Notes under the pieces: model-generated
Told to the model about the DNA's origin: nothing
The model's input: only the letters and a program-made list of their open reading frames with translations
Database searches by the model: none
NCBI GenBank assembly: GCA_021780315.1
Contig: JAJXYY010000041.1
Span: 124,001-188,000, forward strand
Direction of reading: 5' to 3'
Length of the DNA: 64,000 bases
Source of the DNA: Acidobacteriota bacterium
Lineage (GTDB): Bacteria; Acidobacteriota; Terriglobia; Terriglobales; Acidobacteriaceae
Position numbers and translations under genes: made by a program
Shown here: positions 60,219 through 64,000 of the stretch, one piece after another
How the letters are laid out: each line of letters starts with the position of its first letter
Position numbering within the stretch: the first letter of the stretch is position 1

Positions 60219-62738
60219 ATGCACGTACGAAGTGGAAGCTTGAATCGACTACGCTGTTTTTTTATCACTGCTGCGGTTTTGGTGTCATGCCTGGTATATC
60301 CGTCGCGGATGCAGGCGCAGCAGGCTGCACGTGGCTCCGTTCGAGGAACGGTGAACGATCCTTTGGGTGCCGTAGTTGCCGGGGCAACGGTGAAGTTGGT
60401 GGATGCCCGCGGCACGGTGGTTGGCGAGACCAGGACGGACGGTTCTGGCGCGTATGTGTTGGTGGTTCCGGTGTCGGGCTTGTACCGATTGCAGTCTTAC
60501 GCGAAGACGTTCGATCCTGCCGGTACAACGCTGCGGTACTTTGGCGGCGCGGGTGCAGCGTTGCTGGATCTTACTCTGTCGACTCCTACGTTGACGCAAG
60601 CCGTGACGGTTACGGCCGTGGGTACGCCAACGCCGATGGCCCAGGTGGGCGTAGCGGTAACGGTGTTGAATCCGGCGGACTATCGCGAGGAGACCGGAGC
60701 GGCAGACATGCTGCGGCAGGTGCCCGGAGTGCAGATTACACAGACAGGCCAGGTGGGCGGGAGTACGAGTCTGTTTCTGCGTGGCGGCAACAGCAATGCC
60801 ACCAAGGTACTGATCGACAGCGTTCCCGCAAATGACATTGGCGGTGGGGTGGAGTTGAGTGATATCGACGCGGTGGGTGTGGCGCAGATTGAGGTACTGC
60901 GGGAGCCGAATAGTGCGTTGTATGGATCGGACGCGTTGGATGGTGTGGTGAGTCTGACGACGGCGCGCGGGACGACGCGGTTGCCTTTGTTTACCTACTC
61001 CGGAGACGGCGGCAACTTTCGGACGTATCGCAATCAGGTGAGTGCCAGTGGCGTGTTGCGGAGCTTTGATTACTACTCTGCCTTTGCAAGGATGGATACG
61101 CGGAATAACCAGCAGAATGCTGCGTTCCACAATGCGACCTATGTGGGCAACTTTGGCTGGGCCCTGAATGCCACGAATGACTTGCGATTTACGGTGCGTC
61201 ATGTCGCTGATGCTGTGGGCCTGCCCAACGCGATTGCGTTATATGGCATTGCCGATGCGGCCGGAACAACCGAGCACGACAGCTACTACAGCGCGGCGTG
61301 GAACAACCAGACGACCGTGCGCTGGCACAACCAGATTCGTTATGGCGGGCTGCGGTTGAACTATCTGTATACCGACTATGCGCCCACTGGACAGTATGAC
61401 GCGAATACGGATTTATACCTGGGTGCTCCGGTGACGATTACGGGTGCGAACGGATACAGCGTCAGCGGGCAGGCTATCTTCCAGTACGGGACGAGTTATG
61501 GATCGACCTATCCGAGCCAGTACAGTGCGCCGACGAAGCGGGATTTTGTGTATGCGCAGACGGACTATCGGCTGAACACGCATGTGGTGGGACTGGGCGC
61601 TTTCAAGTATGAAGATGAGCGTGGGACCACGGCATCCACTGGCTTGACTCCAACGTCGATCGAGCGCGGCAACTACAGCTATACGCTGCAGGTGGCTGGC
61701 GATGTACGCAACCGGCTGTATTACACGCTGGGCAGCGGGTTGGAGGACAACGGGCTGTTTGGATTTGCGGCGACACCACGGGCCTCGCTGGCGTTCTATG
61801 CACGACGGCCTTCAGGGACGAGCGTGCTGGGTGGGACGAAGCTGCACTTCAGCTTTGGCAAGGGCATCAAGGAACCGAGTATTTATTACCAGAGCGCTTC
61901 CTTGTACGGGACGCTGGCGGCGCAGCCGAATGGCAGCCAGTTGATCGCGCAGTATCATGTGACGCCGATCGGGCCGGAGGATTCGAGGACGTTCGATGGT
62001 GGTGTCGACCAGGAGTTGTGGAACGGACGGGCGCGGGTCGGAGTGACGTACTTTCATAACGAGTTCACCAATGGGGTGGAGTTTGTTCCGCAGGCGGCTC
62101 TGCTGCAGCTTGGGCTGTCGGCTGCGAATGATCCGGCGGTGCAATATGGTGCGGCGGTGAACTCGCAGGCGTATCGTGCACAGGGCGCGGAGGTGGAGGC
62201 GGAGTACCGACTGAACCACCACTGGTTTGCCCGGGGCGGGTACACGTATCTGGATGCGATCGTGCAGCGTTCGTTTGCGAGCGGATCGGAGAATCCGGGT
62301 CCGAATAATCCAGCGACGGTGTACAACACGTCGTCGAACTTCAGCACGATTCCGATTGGGGTGTATGCGCCGCTGGTCGGGGCGCGACCGTTCCGGCGTG
62401 CTCCGCAGTCGGGGTACTTTGGCATCAATTTCACAAGTGCCAAGGTTTATGGTTCGCTGACCGGAACGCTGGTTGGTCGTCGTGATGACAGTGATTATTT
62501 GTCCGACGCAAACTTTGGCTACAGCATGCTGCTGCCGAACAGGAATCTACTGGGCGCATATCAGCGGCTGGAGTTGAGCGGGGGCTACCAGATATCGCAT
62601 CTGCTGAGTGCGTATGTGGATGTGCAGAATCTGCTGAGCGAGCACTATCAGGAGGCGTTCGGCTATGCCTCGCTGCCACTTACGTTTCGCAGTGGATTGC
62701 GGGTTACGTTTGGCGGGGAGTCCTGGAGAGTACGGTAA
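60219..62738 (+). CDS. BtuB-like cobalamin TonB-dependent receptor
   Basis: An 839-residue outer-membrane receptor. After a signal peptide (about 1-35, LRCFFITAAVLVSCLV) comes a carboxypeptidase-regulatory-like domain (GSVRGTVNDPLGAVVAGATV). The plug then has VGVAVTVLNPADYREETGAADMLRQVPGVQ and LFLRGGNSNATKVLIDSVPAND with ALYGSDALDGVVSL. The barrel ends LRVTFGGESWRVR, without the usual terminal aromatic. Uptake of vitamin B12 or cobinamide is inferred from the riboswitch directly upstream. The frame runs back to 59928, but GAGGGGA five bases before ATG 60219 sets the start, and the riboswitch occupies the upstream part. Confidence 0.9.
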   Translation: MHVRSGSLNRLRCFFITAAVLVSCLVYPSRMQAQQAARGSVRGTVNDPLGAVVAGATVKLVDARGTVVGETRTDGSGAYVLVVPVSGLYRLQSYAKTFDPAGTTLRYFGGAGAALLDLTLSTPTLTQAVTVTAVGTPTPMAQVGVAVTVLNPADYREETGAADMLRQVPGVQITQTGQVGGSTSLFLRGGNSNATKVLIDSVPANDIGGGVELSDIDAVGVAQIEVLREPNSALYGSDALDGVVSLTTARGTTRLPLFTYSGDGGNFRTYRNQVSASGVLRSFDYYSAFARMDTRNNQQNAAFHNATYVGNFGWALNATNDLRFTVRHVADAVGLPNAIALYGIADAAGTTEHDSYYSAAWNNQTTVRWHNQIRYGGLRLNYLYTDYAPTGQYDANTDLYLGAPVTITGANGYSVSGQAIFQYGTSYGSTYPSQYSAPTKRDFVYAQTDYRLNTHVVGLGAFKYEDERGTTASTGLTPTSIERGNYSYTLQVAGDVRNRLYYTLGSGLEDNGLFGFAATPRASLAFYARRPSGTSVLGGTKLHFSFGKGIKEPSIYYQSASLYGTLAAQPNGSQLIAQYHVTPIGPEDSRTFDGGVDQELWNGRARVGVTYFHNEFTNGVEFVPQAALLQLGLSAANDPAVQYGAAVNSQAYRAQGAEVEAEYRLNHHWFARGGYTYLDAIVQRSFASGSENPGPNNPATVYNTSSNFSTIPIGVYAPLVGARPFRRAPQSGYFGINFTSAKVYGSLTGTLVGRRDDSDYLSDANFGYSMLLPNRNLLGAYQRLELSGGYQISHLLSAYVDVQNLLSEHYQEAFGYASLPLTFRSGLRVTFGGESWRVR

Positions 62739-62759
62739 CTGCGAGGACGTTCGCGTAGT

Positions 62760-62791
62760 CCCGGCCTCTGTCTGGATAGGCGGAGGCCGGG
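62760..62791. terminator. GC-rich hairpin after the BtuB-like gene
   Basis: CCCGGCCTC (62760-62768) pairs with GAGGCCGGG (62783-62791) over a 14-base loop. It lies 22 bases past the receptor stop. No T-tract follows, so termination strength is uncertain. Confidence 0.5.
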
Positions 62792-62822
62792 GAGTACCTC
62801 GGTGTGGATTAGAAGTGGATGA

Positions 62823-62849
62823 CCAACAAGAAAAGCCCCGTTGGGGGCT
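62823..62849 (-). terminator. Intrinsic terminator of the tRNA transcript
   Basis: On the minus strand AGCCCC and GGGGCT form the stem with loop CAAC, followed by TTTCTTGTTGG. It lies 17 bases downstream of tRNA-Cys and is well placed to end the tRNA-Gly/tRNA-Cys transcript. Confidence 0.8.
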
Positions 62850-62865
62850 ATGGCTTTAGATATTT

Positions 62866-62940
62866 TGGAGGCGCGGGTCGGGATCGAACCGACGCATAAA
62901 GGTTTTGCAGACCTCTCCCTTACCACTTGGGTACCGCGCC
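62866..62940 (-). tRNA. tRNA-Cys (GCA)
   Basis: Minus strand, 75 nt with encoded CCA. Acceptor GGCGCGG pairs with CCGCGCC; the anticodon loop is CTGCAAA, giving anticodon GCA. The TPsiC arm is TCGGTTCGATCCCGA. The discriminator is U, as required for tRNA-Cys identity. Confidence 0.96.
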
Positions 62941-63009
62941 TCGGGGTGGGCTTATCGTGGTGCAGCCCTGCTGGATGTCAGGAGAAGTGTACCGCAGGCT
63001 GGACTATTT

Positions 63010-63084
63010 TGGAGCGGGAGACCGGGGTCGAACCGGCGACATCTTCCTTGGCAAGGAAGCACTCTACCACTGAGCTACTCCCGC
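63010..63084 (-). tRNA. tRNA-Gly (GCC)
   Basis: Minus strand, 75 nt with encoded CCA. Acceptor GCGGGAG pairs with CTCCCGC; D arm is AGCTCAGTGGTAGAGT; the anticodon stem-loop is CTTCC-TTGCCAA-GGAAG, anticodon GCC. The TPsiC arm is CCGGTTCGACCCCGG. It is 69 bases upstream of tRNA-Cys in the same transcript. Confidence 0.97.
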
Positions 63085-63226
63085 TCACACAAATACGAGT
63101 ATAGCGGGGTTTGGCCCGATAGGTCAACGCGGCGCGGAGGATGGACGAGAATTGTCCTGCTGGGGTTCGCCCGAGCAAAATCGTGCATCTGAAAGGGAGA
63201 GTGTAAGTGGGTCTCACGGCGGGGTT

Positions 63227-64000
63227 ATGGAGAAGAAACTGGAAAAGGTTCAAGGGCAGAGAGAGGAGTGGCAGGCGGTATTGGACGCCTCGGGTGAGGG
63301 CATCTGCGGGGTCGATCTGGCAGGGAAGTGTACGTTTGCAAATCATGCCGCCAAGCTGCTGTTTGGTGTCTCTGCCGATGGGGCGGGATCGATGCTGGGG
63401 GAGGAGGTCCATAAACGTCTTCATCGTCCGGATTTGGGGGATGGTTTGACGGAGCGGCTGGAGGCTGCGGCGTGGGCCTGTCCGATTTGCGAGGCGATAC
63501 GCACCGGACAGGCCTGCTCCCGGGTGCAGGAGGCGGTCTTCCGCAGGGATGGAAGCTGGTTTCCTGCGGAGCTATCGGTCGTGCCGGTGAAGGTGACTGG
63601 TGCTGTGGAGAGCCTTGTGGTGACGTTCCGTGATCTGACCGAGCAGCGCAAGCGGGAAGAGGCGCTGCGGCGACTGGAGAAGCTGGCTGCGGTGGGGCAA
63701 CTGGCTTCGTCCATTGCCCACGAGATCAACAATCCGTTGGAGTCGCTGACCAATCTGCTGTACCTGATGCGGCTGTCGGATTCGGTGGAAGAGATCCACG
63801 AGTATGTGGCCGTAGCGCAGACGGAGTTGGCTCGGGTGACCGAAATTACCATGCAGACGCTGCGGTTTCATCGGCAGAGCAGCAGATCGGTCGAAGTGGA
63901 TATGGCCGACCTGATGAGGAGCGTGGTGGCGTTGTACACCGGACGGCTGCTGGTGCGGCGGGTCACGGTGGAGTGGCGGCTGCCCAAGGTGAAGAAGGTG
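63227..64000 (+). CDS. PAS-domain sensor histidine kinase (partial, cut by window edge)
   Basis: From ATG 63227 the frame is open to the window edge (258 codons). A short coiled N-terminus leads to a PAS domain (about 15-138: WQAVLDASGEGICGVDLAGKCTFANHAAKLLFG to VVTFRDLTEQRKREE). The dimerisation helix follows with ASSIAHEINNPLESL (phospho-His H165). The ATPase domain is not reached. No transmembrane segment is present, so this is a soluble sensor. Two cysteines in ACPICEA (85-88) within the PAS domain could bind metal or haem-like cofactor. The ligand and partner regulator are not in the window. Confidence 0.88.
   Translation, partial: MEKKLEKVQGQREEWQAVLDASGEGICGVDLAGKCTFANHAAKLLFGVSADGAGSMLGEEVHKRLHRPDLGDGLTERLEAAAWACPICEAIRTGQACSRVQEAVFRRDGSWFPAELSVVPVKVTGAVESLVVTFRDLTEQRKREEALRRLEKLAAVGQLASSIAHEINNPLESLTNLLYLMRLSDSVEEIHEYVAVAQTELARVTEITMQTLRFHRQSSRSVEVDMADLMRSVVALYTGRLLVRRVTVEWRLPKVKKV

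Overview
The window is GC-rich (about 60%), gene-dense chromosomal DNA. The best fit is a soil member of the Acidobacteriota (class Terriglobia, the Granulicella/Terriglobus/Edaphobacter type). Reasons: a large TonB-dependent receptor with an N-terminal carboxypeptidase-regulatory domain (31451-34705), Tat-exported oxidoreductase and TIM-barrel sugar enzymes, many GTG/TTG starts, and a DUF3309 micro-protein. No phage, transposon or CRISPR sequence was seen. The assignment is inferred from gene style; no rRNA or other phylogenetic marker was compared.

Layout. 1-24088 is mostly unlinked housekeeping and accessory genes: a DUF1223 protein (cut by the left edge), HemW, threonine aldolase, a CE12-like esterase, a methyltransferase, a MetX-like hydrolase, an M20 dipeptidase, MobA, MlaF, an exopolysaccharide priming transferase, NadE, a DsbA-like protein, AzgA-like permease, a cupin, an MBL hydrolase, an FeS photolyase, ArsB, a CarS-like protein, a metallophosphoesterase and a NupC-type transporter. 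24330-45993 is a carbohydrate and organosulfonate region. 46084-49187 holds an exported esterase and pyrimidine salvage (cdd-deoA). 49277-54416 is a compact chemosensory operon cheA-cheW-cheY-cheB-cheR without a receptor. 54496-59376 encodes the giant helicase Lhr. 59444-62738 has two cobalamin riboswitches in a row followed by a BtuB-like receptor. tRNA-Cys and tRNA-Gly lie on the minus strand at 62866-63084, and a PAS histidine kinase runs off the right edge.

The main discovery candidate is 27590-45993. The genes at 42490-45993 match the sulfolactate desulfonation set: SuyA and SuyB (sulfolactate sulfo-lyase), ComC ((R)-sulfolactate dehydrogenase) and SlcC ((S)-sulfolactate dehydrogenase). 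Upstream lie an aldehyde dehydrogenase, a FadR/GntR-type regulator, an L-fucose-isomerase-family protein and a PfkA-type kinase. A divergent locus adds a LacD-type class I aldolase, an MFS transporter and a degenerate M24 protein. A third transcription unit carries a Tat-exported TIM barrel, a Tat-exported Gfo/Idh/MocA protein and a TonB receptor. Together these could take sulfoquinovose (or its glycerol glycoside) through isomerase, kinase, aldolase, sulfolactaldehyde dehydrogenase, SlcC/ComC stereo-inversion and SuyAB to DHAP, pyruvate and sulfite. The three units share an operator-like 20-mer (CAATC...GATTG) at 27590, 36947 and 37228, each touching a TTGACA/TTGACT promoter. This supports one regulon, plausibly under the GntR-type protein at 40237-40911. 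Substrate identity is inference; the SuyB and ComC family calls are strong.
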